NCBI RefSeq assembly: GCF_024808875.1
Contig: NZ_JANUCT010000004.1
Coordinates: 124,001 to 188,000 of the forward strand
From: Methylohalomonas lacus
GTDB lineage: Bacteria; Pseudomonadota; Gammaproteobacteria; Methylohalomonadales; Methylohalomonadaceae
Direction: 5' to 3'
Length of the DNA stretch: 64,000 nucleotides
Shown here: piece by piece, positions 11,873 to 20,989 of the stretch
How positions within the stretch are numbered: the stretch's first letter is position 1
Layout of the letters: each line of letters opens with the position of its first letter
Program-made: the position numbers and the translations under genes
The notes under the pieces: model-generated
Told to the model about the DNA's origin: nothing
Seen by the model: only the letters and a program-made list of their open reading frames with translations
The model's database searches: none

Positions 11873-13276
11873 TTAGATCGACAAGGCCTTGAAGACAGCC
11901 TCCATGCTTTCCTTGGCATCACCGAACAGCATGCGCGTGTTGTCCTTCAGGAACAGCGGGTTATCGACGCCGGCATAGCCGGTTGCCATGCTGCGCTTGA
12001 GCACGATCGTGGTCTTGCTCTTCCAGACCTCGAGCACCGGCATGCCGGCGATCGGGCTGGTCGGGTCCTCGGCTGCTGACGGGTTGACGATGTCATTGGC
12101 ACCGATGACGATGCTGACGTCGACGTCCGGGAAGTCCTCATTGACCTCGTCCATCTCGTAGACGATGTCATAGGGGACATGCGCCTCGGCCAACAGCACG
12201 TTCATGTGCCCCGGCATACGCCCGGCGACCGGGTGAATGGCAAAGCGGACGTTGACGTTCTTGTCACGCAGGTAGCGGGTAAGCTCGTTCACGGTGTGCT
12301 GGGCCTGGGCCACGGCCATGCCATAGCCGGGTACGATCATCACCTCGTTGGCATCGGACAGCAGAGCGGCGACTTCGTCAGCCTCGATCGGATTGACTTC
12401 ACCGGCTTCATCGCCGGCTGCAGCTGCACTGCTGCTACCACCGCCGCCGAAGCCACCGGCAATCACGGCCAGGAATTTGCGGTTCATCGCCCGGCACATG
12501 ATATAACTGAGGATGGCACCGCTGGAGCCGACCAGCGCACCGACCACGATCAGCAGATCATTGGACAGCATAAAACCGGTCGCCGCCGCAGCCCAGCCGG
12601 AGTAGCTGTTCAGCATCGACACCACGACCGGCATGTCGGCACCGCCGATGGCCATGACCATATGCACGCCGAAAGCCAGTGCGATCAGCGTCATGAGGAT
12701 CAATGGTATTAATGCCCCCATGGTGCTGTCGGCATTGAGGAACACGCTGCCGAGCCAGATAGTGACGATGAGTCCGGCCAGGTTGAGCAGGTGACGCAAC
12801 GGCAATATCAGCGGTTTGCTGCCGATGCGCGCTGACAGTTTGCCGAAGGCAATCACCGAGCCGGTAAACGTGATCGCACCGATGAAGATGCCGACGTAGA
12901 TCTCGACTGAGTGGATGGTCTTCTCGACACCGGTGTAGTAACCGCTGTCACCGAAGAAGCTGACGTAGCCGACCAGCACGGCGGCCAGACCGACCAGGCT
13001 GTGCAGAATGGCGACCAGCTCCGGCATTTGTGTCATCTGTACCTTGGCGGCAAGCCGCAGGCCGATGGCGCCGCCGACGATCATGGCGATGGCCAGCGCC
13101 CAATAGCTAGTGACCTGGGCACTGAATACCGTCGCCAGCACGGCGATGGCCATGCCGATCATGCCGTAAAGCACGCCGCGACGCGCCGTTTCCTGATGGC
13201 TCAAGCCACCCAGGGCGAGAATGAACAGAATGGTTGCGCCGATGTAAGCCGCAGTCACTAATCCCTGATTCAACAT
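11873..13276 (-). CDS. pntB: NAD(P) transhydrogenase subunit beta
   Basis: Integral membrane subunit (467 residues) of the proton-translocating transhydrogenase that transfers hydride between NADH and NADP+. The N-terminal two thirds consist of about nine membrane helices. The C-terminal dIII domain binds NADP(H), with motifs [30 protein letters not shown] and [13 protein letters not shown]. An AGGAGG precedes the ATG at 13276. It lies 12 bases downstream of pntA and is clearly in the same operon. The two subunits together supply NADPH at the expense of the proton gradient. Confidence 0.97.
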   Translation of the reverse strand: MLNQGLVTAAYIGATILFILALGGLSHQETARRGVLYGMIGMAIAVLATVFSAQVTSYWALAIAMIVGGAIGLRLAAKVQMTQMPELVAILHSLVGLAAVLVGYVSFFGDSGYYTGVEKTIHSVEIYVGIFIGAITFTGSVIAFGKLSARIGSKPLILPLRHLLNLAGLIVTIWLGSVFLNADSTMGALIPLILMTLIALAFGVHMVMAIGGADMPVVVSMLNSYSGWAAAATGFMLSNDLLIVVGALVGSSGAILSYIMCRAMNRKFLAVIAGGFGGGGSSSAAAAGDEAGEVNPIEADEVAALLSDANEVMIVPGYGMAVAQAQHTVNELTRYLRDKNVNVRFAIHPVAGRMPGHMNVLLAEAHVPYDIVYEMDEVNEDFPDVDVSIVIGANDIVNPSAAEDPTSPIAGMPVLEVWKSKTTIVLKRSMATGYAGVDNPLFLKDNTRMLFGDAKESMEAVFKALSI

Positions 13277-13288
13277 GATGCGGCCTCC

Positions 13289-14845
13289 TTATTTGCGGAA
13301 CATGTTCAACATGCGCCGGGTCACGGCAAAGCCGCCGGCGATGTTGATGCTGGTGATGAAAATCGCGAACGTCGCCAGTCCCGCGAGCAGGATGTTCGAC
13401 GACGACACCTGCAGCAGGGCACCAATAATGATGATGCTGCTGATCGCGTTGGTCACGCTCATCAAGGGCGTATGCAGCGAGGGCGTGACGTTCCAGATCA
13501 CCATGTAACCGACAAAGCAGGCCAGCACGAACACGGTGAAGTGCGCCATGAAGGACTCCGGCGCGACCGAACCGACACCGAACAGCGCCAGGCCGCCGAC
13601 AATCAGCGCCACCACCGGCTGCAGTGCTTGAGATATCAGTGGTTGCTTCGGTTTTGGCGGCTCGGCCGGTTGCGCTTTCTCCGCCCTGGGTGTTGCCGAT
13701 ATCTTCGGTGCCGGCGGCGGCCAGGTGATCTCGCCGTCCTTGATAACCGTCGTGCCGCGGATGACCTCGTCATCCATGTCGACGTTGATGACACCGTCCT
13801 TGTCCGGCGTCAGGTCGGTCAGCAGGTGCCGCAGATTGGTGGCATACAGCTGACTCGCCTGGGTGGCCAGCCGGCTCGGCAGGTCGGTATAACCGATGAT
13901 GGTCACGCCGTGGCGGACGACCACTTCGCCGGGTTCGGTCAGCTCACAGTTGCCGCCCTGTTCGGCGGCCAGGTCGACGATGACGCTGCCGTTGCGCATC
14001 GACTTCACCATGGCCTCGGTGATCAGCTTCGGCGCCGGTTTACCCGGGATCAGGGCGGTGGTGACGATGATGTCGACTTCCTCGGCCTGCTGCTGAAAGA
14101 TTGCCATTTCCTTGCGGATGAACTCGTCGCTCATTTCCTTGGCGTAACCACCGCTGCCGCCGCCGTCCTCGTCCATTTCCACCTCGAGGAATTCGGCGTC
14201 CATGCTCTGCACCTGCTCGCGCACTTCCGGACGCGTGTCAAAAGCCCGGACGATCGCGCCCATGCCCTTGGCCGTACCGATGGCGGCGAGGCCGGCGACA
14301 CCGGCGCCGATGACCAGTACCCGGGCGGGCGGCACCTTGCCGGCGGCCGTGATCTGGCCGGTGAAGAAACGGCCGAAGTGCTCGGCCGCCTCGATGATGG
14401 CCCGGTAACCACCGATGTTCGCCATTGAACTCAAGGCGTCGAGTTTCTGGGCGCGGGAAATGCGCGGCACGCTGTCCATGGCCAGCACCGTGACCTTGCG
14501 CTCGGAGAGTTTCTGCATCAGATCCTGGTTCTGGGCCGGCCAGATGAAACTGATCAGTGTCTTGCCGGCTTCCAGCAGTTCCGATTCGTCCACGCCCAGC
14601 TGCGGATGCTGCTCGGGGGGCCGGACCTTCATGACGATATCGGCGTCACGCCAGAGCTGGCGTGTGTCCTCGACGACCTCGACATCCGCCGCGCGGTAGT
14701 CGTCGTCGTTGAAGCTGGCGGCAGCACCGGCACCACTTTCCAGCGCCAGTGTAAAGCCGAGTTTTTGTAATTGTTTCGCGGACTCCGGCGTCAGGGCGAC
14801 GCGTTTTTCACCCGCATGAACCTCCTTTGGCACAACAATCTTCAT
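13289..14845 (-). CDS. pntA: NAD(P) transhydrogenase subunit alpha
   Basis: Peripheral plus membrane subunit (518 residues) containing the NAD(H)-binding domain dI and, after a proline-rich linker near residues 370-400, three or four membrane helices. This is the undivided E. coli-type alpha subunit rather than the split alpha1/alpha2 form. The dI Rossmann motif [20 protein letters not shown] and the mobile-loop region are visible. The ATG at 14845 is preferred because GGGAG precedes it by seven bases; a TTG two codons upstream is less likely. First gene of the pntAB operon. Confidence 0.97.
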   Translation of the reverse strand: MKIVVPKEVHAGEKRVALTPESAKQLQKLGFTLALESGAGAAASFNDDDYRAADVEVVEDTRQLWRDADIVMKVRPPEQHPQLGVDESELLEAGKTLISFIWPAQNQDLMQKLSERKVTVLAMDSVPRISRAQKLDALSSMANIGGYRAIIEAAEHFGRFFTGQITAAGKVPPARVLVIGAGVAGLAAIGTAKGMGAIVRAFDTRPEVREQVQSMDAEFLEVEMDEDGGGSGGYAKEMSDEFIRKEMAIFQQQAEEVDIIVTTALIPGKPAPKLITEAMVKSMRNGSVIVDLAAEQGGNCELTEPGEVVVRHGVTIIGYTDLPSRLATQASQLYATNLRHLLTDLTPDKDGVINVDMDDEVIRGTTVIKDGEITWPPPAPKISATPRAEKAQPAEPPKPKQPLISQALQPVVALIVGGLALFGVGSVAPESFMAHFTVFVLACFVGYMVIWNVTPSLHTPLMSVTNAISSIIIIGALLQVSSSNILLAGLATFAIFITSINIAGGFAVTRRMLNMFRK

Positions 14846-15009
14846 CGCCAAACTCCCTTGGTTGTCGGATTCAGTACAGATTTCGGGTCAAACTCGACCC
14901 GCAAAAGACGCTATTGATGCTAGCACGCGCTCAAATTCGCGCCATAGATAATGTCGGCCTAAGATATAACGAAAATATTGCTGTGCACAAATCCGCGTCG
15001 GAAAAAAAC

Positions 15010-15032
15010 AAACCCCGGCATGGCCGGGGTTT
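15010..15032 (-). terminator. Intrinsic terminator of the Bax-inhibitor-1 gene
   Basis: A perfect 10-bp stem (AAACCCCGGC / GCCGGGGTTT) with a 3-base loop. On the minus strand it is followed by a T-rich run (the complement of the A run at 15002-15008). It lies about 50 bases beyond the stop of the gene at 15082 and ahead of the pntA promoter region. Confidence 0.85.
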
Positions 15033-15081
15033 GGGGGTCTTCATGGACCCGGTTGAACAACCGGGCTATAACCGCCGCTGA

Positions 15082-15753
15082 TCAGCGCTCACCGGCGAAA
15101 GCGGCCAGCAGATGCAAGAGGCTGAGGAACAGGTTGTAGATGGACACATACAACGTCACCGTGGCCATGATGTAGTTGGTCTCACCGCCATGGATGATGT
15201 TGCTGGTTTCGTACAGGATCAGCCCGGACATCAGCAGCACGAACATGGCGGAAACGGCCAGCGACAGACCTGGAAGGCTGAAGACGGCCGCACCGATGCC
15301 GGCCAGGAAGGCCACCAGGATGCCGACCATCAGGAAACCGCCCATGAAGCTGAAGTCCTTCTTGGTGGTTATCGCATAGGCGGACAGGCCGACAAATATC
15401 GCACCGGTACCGCCGAGTGCCATCATGACCAGCTGGGCCCCGTTACTGAAGGCGCTCAGATAAGTGCTAAGGATCGGACCCAGCGTGATGCCCATGAACC
15501 CGGTCAGGGCAAAAATGGAGGCCAGTCCCCAGATACTGTTGCGCAGATAGTTGGTGAGGAACAGCAGGCCGAAGTAGCCGACCAGCGTGATCAAAAGACC
15601 GGGGTGGGGCAGATTCATCGCCATCGACACGCCCGCCATCGCGGCGCTGAACAGCAGTGTCAGCGACAGCAGCATATATGTGTTGCGAATCAGCTTGTTT
15701 GTCGCCAGTACGGATTCTGAACGACCGGCAACGGCGTAATTGGACTGACTCAT
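15082..15753 (-). CDS. Bax inhibitor-1/YccA family membrane protein
   Basis: Seven-helix inner-membrane protein of about 223 residues in the BI-1/TMBIM family. The bacterial relative YccA modulates the FtsH protease, and others are pH-sensitive calcium leak channels. After a hydrophilic N-terminus (about 30 residues), seven hydrophobic segments are spaced evenly. The family motif region is present (LSAYAITTKKDFSFMGGFL and the late segment LILYETSNIIHGG with its acidic residue). The ATG at 15753 has GGAGG at good distance; an ATG two codons upstream sits too close to it. Confidence 0.9.
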   Translation of the reverse strand: MSQSNYAVAGRSESVLATNKLIRNTYMLLSLTLLFSAAMAGVSMAMNLPHPGLLITLVGYFGLLFLTNYLRNSIWGLASIFALTGFMGITLGPILSTYLSAFSNGAQLVMMALGGTGAIFVGLSAYAITTKKDFSFMGGFLMVGILVAFLAGIGAAVFSLPGLSLAVSAMFVLLMSGLILYETSNIIHGGETNYIMATVTLYVSIYNLFLSLLHLLAAFAGER

Positions 15754-15906
15754 GGACATCTACCTCCGGATAAAATGGTAATTGGGTCTAATTCTAGAGA
15801 TATGACCGGCAGATGCAAGCAGAGTTCTTGCCCGGCGAGCCTGAAAAGCATAATTATTTCAAAAACATGTCGGCCCTGATGGTGACACCGTCAGCTGCAC
15901 CACGGC

Positions 15907-15930
15907 GCCTGGCGGGCATGCCCGCCAGGC
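15907..15930. repeat. Perfect 24-bp palindrome
   Basis: A fully symmetrical 12+12 bp sequence (left arm GCCTGGCGGGCA) followed by TTTGCT on the plus strand. It lies in the 297-base gap between the Bax-inhibitor-1 gene and tRNA-Ser, where I see no gene. It could form a terminator-like hairpin, but no plus-strand gene lies upstream to terminate. Confidence 0.7.
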
Positions 15931-16050
15931 TTTGCTGAACGGCCCTGATCGGTTATTCTGCCCGCGCTTTTGTAGCGCCTTGAAGGGCCGCGGTCAAATA
16001 GGCAGGGGTATGACGCGTCAGCGTCATTGGTCCGGAAAAAGCAGTTGTTA

Positions 16051-16140
16051 GGAGAGGTGGCAGAGCGGTTGATTGCACCGGTCTTGAAAACCGGCAGGGG
16101 CGCAAGCTCCTCGAGGGTTCGAATCCCTCCCTCTCCGCCA
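16051..16140 (+). tRNA. tRNA-Ser (anticodon TGA)
   Basis: A 90-nt class II tRNA with acceptor arms GGAGAGG / CCTCTCC, anticodon loop CTTGAAA (anticodon TGA, reading UCA), a long variable arm (GGGGCGCAAGCTCC) and T-loop GGTTCGAATCC. The 3' CCA is encoded at 16138-16140. The usual false minus-strand reading frames (EREGFEPSR, GRDSNPR) cross it and were discarded. Confidence 0.97.
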
Positions 16141-16174
16141 AATAATAAAAACCCCCTTGCGGGGGGGTATTATT
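16141..16174 (+). terminator. Terminator after tRNA-Ser
   Basis: Immediately after the tRNA CCA, AATAATAAAAACCCCC pairs with GGGGGGGTATTATT around a TTGC loop, giving a strong hairpin ending in a T-rich arm. It should end the tRNA-Ser transcript. Confidence 0.75.
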
Positions 16175-16186
16175 TGCTGAATGTGA

Positions 16187-16220
16187 ATTCGAACCCTCGA
16201 ATCAACAATCCGGGTTCGAC
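16187..16220. repeat. tRNA-like scraps: inverted T-arm copy beside tRNA-Ser
   Basis: ATTCGAACCCTCGA at 16187-16200 is an exact reverse complement of part of the tRNA-Ser T-arm (16112-16125). It is followed at 16210-16220 by CCGGGTTCGAC, which resembles a T-loop in direct orientation. The 126 bases up to 16327 hold no gene. They may be remnants of tRNA copies or of an old integration at this tRNA. Confidence 0.45.
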
Positions 16221-16327
16221 AGCCGCGGCAGCGGCGGCGGCTCGTAGGGCGAGGCGCGCAGCGCCGAGTCATCCCTCCCTCGTATTATTAAGAGTTCGCA
16301 TCCCGTCCGGGGCGCGATGCAGAGCGA

Positions 16328-16606
16328 TTAGCCTTCCGACCTCGGCGCTGTCACATGGATCACCTGGTCATGCTCGAAGTAGACGGTGAAGTCCTCGTAT
16401 AACCAGCGCGTGATCGGCGGTTCACCCACTGCCGGAGTGGTTTGCGCCGGCTCACCGAAGCGGCTTTTCACGCTCTCCATGCTCATGCCACGACTGGGAC
16501 AGTCGCCAGTACAAGCCTGAATGTCGCTGAGTGATGGCTGTTCCAGGGTGTCGGCCATAACCTGCAGGCCCGGCAGAAAAAACAGCACTAGAATGATCGC
16601 TCTCAT
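16328..16606 (-). CDS. Small exported BamE-like protein
   Basis: Predicted exported protein of 92 residues. From the ATG at 16606 (GGAAG nine bases upstream) it has a short signal peptide (AIILVLFFLPGLQVMA). The mature domain contains a Cys pair (ACTGDC) and the segment SMESVKSRFGEP...PPITRWLYEDFTVYFEHDQVIHV. That pattern of a 'V-xx-FG-P' turn followed by a tryptophan-tyrosine strand and 'VYF-x-DxVIH' resembles the BamE/SmpA fold. The function is unknown. An ATG at 16639 or 16696 would give a longer but less signal-peptide-like start. Confidence 0.7.
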   Translation of the reverse strand: MRAIILVLFFLPGLQVMADTLEQPSLSDIQACTGDCPSRGMSMESVKSRFGEPAQTTPAVGEPPITRWLYEDFTVYFEHDQVIHVTAPRSEG

Positions 16607-16696
16607 GACGCAAAGCTTCCGGTAAGGTATGAACCTCATTCTAGCATTATCAGCCTGCCACTGGCCGCCGGTCGCAGGCTTTGCGGAGCCGTTCAC

Positions 16697-16719
16697 AAAA
16701 AGACCGCCCGCAGGCGGCC
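16697..16719 (-). terminator. Terminator of the Sel1-repeat gene
   Basis: On the minus strand a GGCCGCC-TGCG-GGCGGTC hairpin is followed by TTTTT. It lies 33 bases beyond the stop codon of the Sel1-repeat gene at 16752. Confidence 0.85.
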
Positions 16720-16751
16720 TTCAATAGTATAATGCCCGCAAGTGCGAGGCT

Positions 16752-17348
16752 TTAAGAAGTCAACTTTTCCAGCAGTTCCTTGTAAAGGTTTTTAGCCTCA
16801 TCCTTTTCATTATGGGACATCTTCCTTTCAATGAACTCCAGTTTGCCTTCGGAGACATAACCGCCGGCCTCCTTGGCAACCAGGTACCAGGCCTGCGCCA
16901 GGGGTAGATTGGTCTCAACATCGTTGTCTTCGTCCGCATAAATAGCGGCGGCCTTGCTCATGGCAGGCACATGCTTTTGGTGGGCGGCACGTTCATACCA
17001 TTTGACCGCTGCTTCTGCATCGCCATCGGTGCTCATGATTAATTCCGCAAGCTGGTACTGGGCAATGGCCAGATCCTCTTCAGCTGCGGCTGTGAACAAC
17101 TCGCGCGCCCGCTCGACATCCTTTTCGACACCGTTTCCCTTCCAGTACCAGTAAGCCAGCTTGTTATGCGCCTCAAGATGACCGGCATCGACGGCCTCCT
17201 TCAGTGCTGCCACGGCTTTATCGGTCTCGTTGCTGCGGTCGTATTCACGCGCTTTTTCGAAAGCCTCTTCGCCCTTGTCAGCCAGCGCCAGCGACGGCAG
17301 CGCAATGCAGAGAACCAGCAGGTAAAACAGGAGCTTGATTTTTGGCAT
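16752..17348 (-). CDS. Exported Sel1-repeat (TPR-like) protein
   Basis: Periplasmic repeat protein of about 198 residues. A clear signal peptide (PKIKLLFYLLVLCIALPSLALA) follows the ATG at 17348, which I choose over an upstream frame start at 17423. The mature part contains four to five Sel1-like repeats, for example EAHNKLAYWYWKGNGVEKD and IAQYQLAELIMSTDGDAE. These form helical pairs for protein-protein contacts. The role is unknown; Sel1 proteins often sit in envelope stress or signalling complexes. It has its own downstream terminator. Confidence 0.85.
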   Translation of the reverse strand: MPKIKLLFYLLVLCIALPSLALADKGEEAFEKAREYDRSNETDKAVAALKEAVDAGHLEAHNKLAYWYWKGNGVEKDVERARELFTAAAEEDLAIAQYQLAELIMSTDGDAEAAVKWYERAAHQKHVPAMSKAAAIYADEDNDVETNLPLAQAWYLVAKEAGGYVSEGKLEFIERKMSHNEKDEAKNLYKELLEKLTS

Positions 17349-17423
17349 GATAATATCCTGAAAGTTGAATGTTGGTCCCTGTGACAAATTTTCACTTCCT
17401 GGGTTGCAGTTTCCATGTGCCAA

Positions 17424-17456
17424 AATAAAACCGCCGGCACGGGGCCGGCGGTTTTA
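17424..17456 (-). terminator. Terminator of the small acidic exported gene
   Basis: AAAACCGCCGGC and GCCGGCGGTTTT form a 12-bp stem around ACGG, giving a T-tailed hairpin on the minus strand just beyond the gene that ends at 17484. Confidence 0.85.
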
Positions 17457-17483
17457 ATAGAGGAGGAGGAGAGGGTCTGGCTT

Positions 17484-17705
17484 TTACCAGCCGCTGTCAC
17501 CCTCCGAATCCTCTTCATCCCAGCCGTCATCACCGCCGCCGGAATCACCACCGGCATGCGGAGTCTGGTAGCTGTCGCCAGAAGAGCTGTCTTCACCGCT
17601 CTTGTCGTCCCAGCCGTCGTCACCGGCCATGGCGGCACCGCCAAAGGTCAGACCGAGGATCGTCAGCAGAGTGGCAAAGAGATTCTTGAAATTCAGATTA
17701 CGCAT
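17484..17705 (-). CDS. Small acidic exported protein, low complexity
   Basis: A 73-residue predicted exported protein. An excellent AGGAGG precedes the ATG. A signal peptide (NLFATLLTILGLTFGGAAMAG) is followed by about 45 residues made almost entirely of Asp, Gly, Ser and Glu, with three GW-D/GW motifs (DDGWDDKSG, DDGWDEEDS, SGW). I do not recognise a family. The Asp-rich composition suggests cation (perhaps calcium) binding or a disordered periplasmic tail. It has its own terminator and resembles, in style only, the gene at 17951. Confidence 0.7.
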   Translation of the reverse strand: MRNLNFKNLFATLLTILGLTFGGAAMAGDDGWDDKSGEDSSSGDSYQTPHAGGDSGGGDDGWDEEDSEGDSGW

Positions 17706-17950
17706 CGTAGTTACCTCCTAAAAGCGTTTTATTGCAGAGACGTTCAAGCCTGAATCAGGCAACGCCTGTTTTATTGCTGCAATTTTAATTATTCAAAAAC
17801 GATGCCAACTCCGGATTTCAAAATTAATATATTTTTTATCAATAACTTATAAAGACAAAGGGCGGGGCAGCCGGGATTGTACGTATGTGTCTTTCAGGCA
17901 CATGTATCCCGTTTGACGGCCTGACTGACATACTCTGACTCACTGGCGCC

Positions 17951-18253
17951 TTAACGTTCGTCCGATTCGACGTCGTCGTCTTCCCATTCCGACTCGTAGG
18001 TCTCTGTTCCGGTCGAAGGCCGGTCGTAGCCGTCATCCGGATAATCGGAGTAGCCACCCGAACCGTAATAACCGCCGCTATCGGAGCCATAGGAATCCGC
18101 ATTGTCGAGCGATTCGAATTCAGGCTGTTCATCCGACCAGGCATCCTGCATCGACTTCTCGTCGATCTGGACGTCCTGGGCCGGCAGGCCGTTACTGATG
18201 AGGAGCAAGCCGCCGGCGACGGTGAGGCAAGACAGGGTCGATGGTGCTTTCAT
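17951..18253 (-). CDS. Acidic Gly/Tyr-rich exported protein
   Basis: A predicted exported protein of 100 residues. It has a signal peptide (STLSCLTVAGGLLLISNGLPAQ), then a short helical segment (VQIDEKSMQDAWSDEQPEFE), then a low-complexity tail rich in Gly, Tyr, Asp and Ser (YGSDSGGYYGSGGYSDYP). I know no family for it. A second small acidic exported gene sits 245 bases downstream on the same strand, suggesting a local cluster of envelope peptides. The 245-base gap is AT-rich and otherwise empty. Confidence 0.6.
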   Translation of the reverse strand: MKAPSTLSCLTVAGGLLLISNGLPAQDVQIDEKSMQDAWSDEQPEFESLDNADSYGSDSGGYYGSGGYSDYPDDGYDRPSTGTETYESEWEDDDVESDER

Positions 18254-18383
18254 GGGCTATCTGAACATTGATTTAAAGACTGTATAGAACAGCAACAGAT
18301 TTACAGGTTCCTAGTCAAGAGCCAGGGCCGCCGGCTGGCAGGCCCCTGCCTTTAACCACGACCGATCGGATACAATTTGCAGC

Positions 18384-19031
18384 ATGTCGAATACACACAC
18401 CAGCAGTTTTGACGCCAGCTGTCGCCGCTGCCCGCGCCTGAGCCGGTTTTTACAGGACGTGCGCAAGCAGCACCCGGACTATCACGCCGCCCCGGTGCCG
18501 CCATTCGGCGCGGCGCGGCCGCGGCTGTTGATCGTCGGGCTGGCGCCGGGCATGCACGGGGCCAATGCGACCGGCCGGCCATTCACGGGCGATTATGCCG
18601 GTATCCTGCTGTATGAATCATTATACAAGCTTGGTCTGAGCAACCGGCCGGAATCCGTCAGCGCCGACGACGGTCTGAAACTGAAAGGCTGCCGCATCAC
18701 CAACGCGGTCAAGTGTTTGCCGCCGGGCAACAAGCCGACCGGTGACGAGATCAACTGCTGTAATGGCTTTCTGGCGAACGAACTGGCGGGATTACCGAAA
18801 CGTACTGTCATTCTGGCACTCGGGCTGGTCGCGCATAACGCCGTTCTAAAGGCGCAGGGCGAACGCCAGTCAGCCTACAAATTTGCCCACGGCGCCAGCC
18901 ACACAATGAGTGACGGCCGCCAACTGGTCGATTCGTATCACTGCAGCCGTTACAACACCCAGACACGGCGCCTGACCGAAAAGATGTTTCTCGATGTCCT
19001 CAGACAGGCACACGCTCTGAGCCAGCAGTAA
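18384..19031 (+). CDS. Uracil-DNA glycosylase, family 5 (UDGb)
   Basis: Base-excision repair enzyme of 215 residues removing uracil (and in family 5 also hypoxanthine or other deaminated bases) from DNA. The diagnostic motif A GLAPGMHGANATGRPFTGD lies near residue 51. It lacks the polar catalytic residue of family 1 and matches the UDGb form. The C-terminal motif near residue 190 is SYHCSRYNTQTRRL, where family members usually have a HPSxxN-like run. An N-terminal CRRCPRL and later cysteines could coordinate an iron-sulphur cluster. The TAA overlaps the uvrC ATG by one base, coupling two DNA repair genes. Confidence 0.88.
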   Translation: MSNTHTSSFDASCRRCPRLSRFLQDVRKQHPDYHAAPVPPFGAARPRLLIVGLAPGMHGANATGRPFTGDYAGILLYESLYKLGLSNRPESVSADDGLKLKGCRITNAVKCLPPGNKPTGDEINCCNGFLANELAGLPKRTVILALGLVAHNAVLKAQGERQSAYKFAHGASHTMSDGRQLVDSYHCSRYNTQTRRLTEKMFLDVLRQAHALSQQ

Positions 19032-20878
19032 TGAGCACGACCGGCAACGACAAAACCTTCGACCACGCGAGCAAAGTGCGCGACATGACCTCGCGCTCCG
19101 GTGTCTATCGCATGCTCGATGCCGACGGCACGGTGCTGTACGTCGGCAAGGCGAAGAACCTGAAAAAGCGCGTTGCCAGCTATTTCACCAGCAAGGCGGA
19201 CGAAAGCCCGCGCATACGCAGCATGGTGCGCCAGATCCATGACATCGAGGTCACGATCACGCGCAACGAGGCGGAAGCACTGGTGCTGGAAAACAACCTC
19301 ATCAAGGAACTGCGGCCGCGCTACAACGTCCTGTTCCGCGATGACAAGAGCTATCCGTATATTCAGCTGAGCGAGCATGAGTATCCGCGCCTGAGTCTGT
19401 ACCGCGGCTCACGCAAACAGAAAGGTCGCTACTTCGGTCCGTACCCGAGTGTCGGCGCAGTGCGCCGGACGTTGAACCTCATGCAGAAACTCTTTCAGAT
19501 CCGCCAGTGCAGCGACAGCTTCTTCAGCAACCGCTCGCGGCCCTGCCTGCAGTACCAGATCAAGCGCTGTACCGCGCCCTGCGTCGGCTATATCAGTGCG
19601 GAAGACTACGCCCGCGATGTCAAACACGCGGTCATGTTCCTCGAGGGGCGCAACGAGGAAGTCATCGAGGCGCTGCGCCAGCCGATGCAGGAAGCCTCGG
19701 ACCGGCTCGATTTCGAGCGTGCGGCACAGTACCGCGATCAGATACAGAACCTGCGCCAGGTACAGGAAGAGCATCACCGCAGCGATCCGGATGCGGACCT
19801 CGACGTGATCGCCTGTGCCCAGCGCGAGGGGCTGACCTGCGTACAGGTGTTTTTCGTACGCAACGGCACGAATATCGGCCATCGCTCGTATTTTCCCCAG
19901 CATGCCCGCGATGCCAGCGTTGACGATGTACTGGCGGCGTTCATACAGCAGTATTACCTGGCCAGCGACGTCGAGAAGGCGATTCCCGCCACGTTCCTGA
20001 CCAGCGACGCGCCCGCCGACGAGGCCGTCCTCGAACAGGTGCTCGGCGAGCGCGCCGGGCGCAAGGTGCAGATCGTCACCCGGCCACGGGGCGAGCGCGC
20101 CCGCTGGCTGGAAATGGCCCAGGAAAACGCCGGCCTGGCATTGGCGCAGCAAACGGCCAAAGACCAGAACCTGCAGCGCCGGCTCGAGGATCTGCAAAAG
20201 GCGCTGGAACTGCCGGAGCCGCCGGAGCGCATGGAGTGCTTCGACATCAGTCATACCCAGGGCGAGGCGACCGTGGCCTCGTGCGTGGTTTTCGGGCCGC
20301 AAGGTCCGATCAAGAGCGATTACCGGCGTTTCAACATCAAGGACATCACCCCGGGCGACGACTACGCCGCCATGGCCCAGGCCATCCAGCGCCGTTATAC
20401 CCGGGTCAAGAAAGAGGAGGGCCGGTTACCGGACGTGCTGCTGATAGACGGCGGCAAGGGCCAGGTGCAACAGGCACTGAATGTGCTGGAAGAACTGCAG
20501 GTGCCCGGCATGTACGTGCTCGGCGTGGCCAAGGGACCGGGCCGCCGGCCGGGGCTGGAAACGCTGATCCTGGAGGACGGCCAGGCCAGCAAGCACCTGT
20601 CGCCGGACTCGCCGGCGCTACACCTGATCCAGCATATCCGCGACGAGGCGCACCGTTTTGCCATCAGCGGCCACCGCGCGGCGCGCGGCAAGGCGCGTAC
20701 GGTGTCGCAGCTCGAGCAGATCGAGGGGGTCGGCTCCCGCCGCCGCCAGGAGCTGATCCGTTACTTCGGTGGCCTGCAGGGGGTTGCCCGCGCCGGCGTG
20801 GAGGAACTGGCAAAAGTACCGGGCATTAACAAGAACCTGGCGCGGCGCATCTATGACTCGCTGCATGGCAGCGCCTAG
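19031..20878 (+). CDS. uvrC: Excinuclease ABC subunit C
   Basis: Nucleotide-excision repair nuclease (615 residues) that makes both incisions around a UvrB-marked lesion. An N-terminal GIY-YIG domain (SGVYRMLDADGTVLYVGKAK) cuts 3'. A cysteine-containing region and the UVR domain (about 200-240, DRLDFERAAQYRDQI) bind UvrB. The RNase H-like domain (ECFDISHTQGEATVASCVVF) cuts 5', and tandem helix-hairpin-helix motifs close the protein. Length and motifs are complete. It is followed by pgsA as in E. coli. Confidence 0.97.
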   Translation: MSTTGNDKTFDHASKVRDMTSRSGVYRMLDADGTVLYVGKAKNLKKRVASYFTSKADESPRIRSMVRQIHDIEVTITRNEAEALVLENNLIKELRPRYNVLFRDDKSYPYIQLSEHEYPRLSLYRGSRKQKGRYFGPYPSVGAVRRTLNLMQKLFQIRQCSDSFFSNRSRPCLQYQIKRCTAPCVGYISAEDYARDVKHAVMFLEGRNEEVIEALRQPMQEASDRLDFERAAQYRDQIQNLRQVQEEHHRSDPDADLDVIACAQREGLTCVQVFFVRNGTNIGHRSYFPQHARDASVDDVLAAFIQQYYLASDVEKAIPATFLTSDAPADEAVLEQVLGERAGRKVQIVTRPRGERARWLEMAQENAGLALAQQTAKDQNLQRRLEDLQKALELPEPPERMECFDISHTQGEATVASCVVFGPQGPIKSDYRRFNIKDITPGDDYAAMAQAIQRRYTRVKKEEGRLPDVLLIDGGKGQVQQALNVLEELQVPGMYVLGVAKGPGRRPGLETLILEDGQASKHLSPDSPALHLIQHIRDEAHRFAISGHRAARGKARTVSQLEQIEGVGSRRRQELIRYFGGLQGVARAGVEELAKVPGINKNLARRIYDSLHGSA

Positions 20879-20989
20879 CGCGCGTCTCGTGCGGACAGCC
20901 AATCTGGTAGGCTGTCAGACTCAGTCAAACCGACAATCAAGGGACGGCGGGTATCCGGTTCGACACGGCTGCCCGCGGCCATAACGACA

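Noticed and set aside
15953-16272. Minus-strand frames over tRNA-Ser beginning with EREGFEPSR and GRDSNPR
   Set aside because: These are well-known translation artefacts of the reverse strand of tRNA-Ser; the tRNA explains the sequence.
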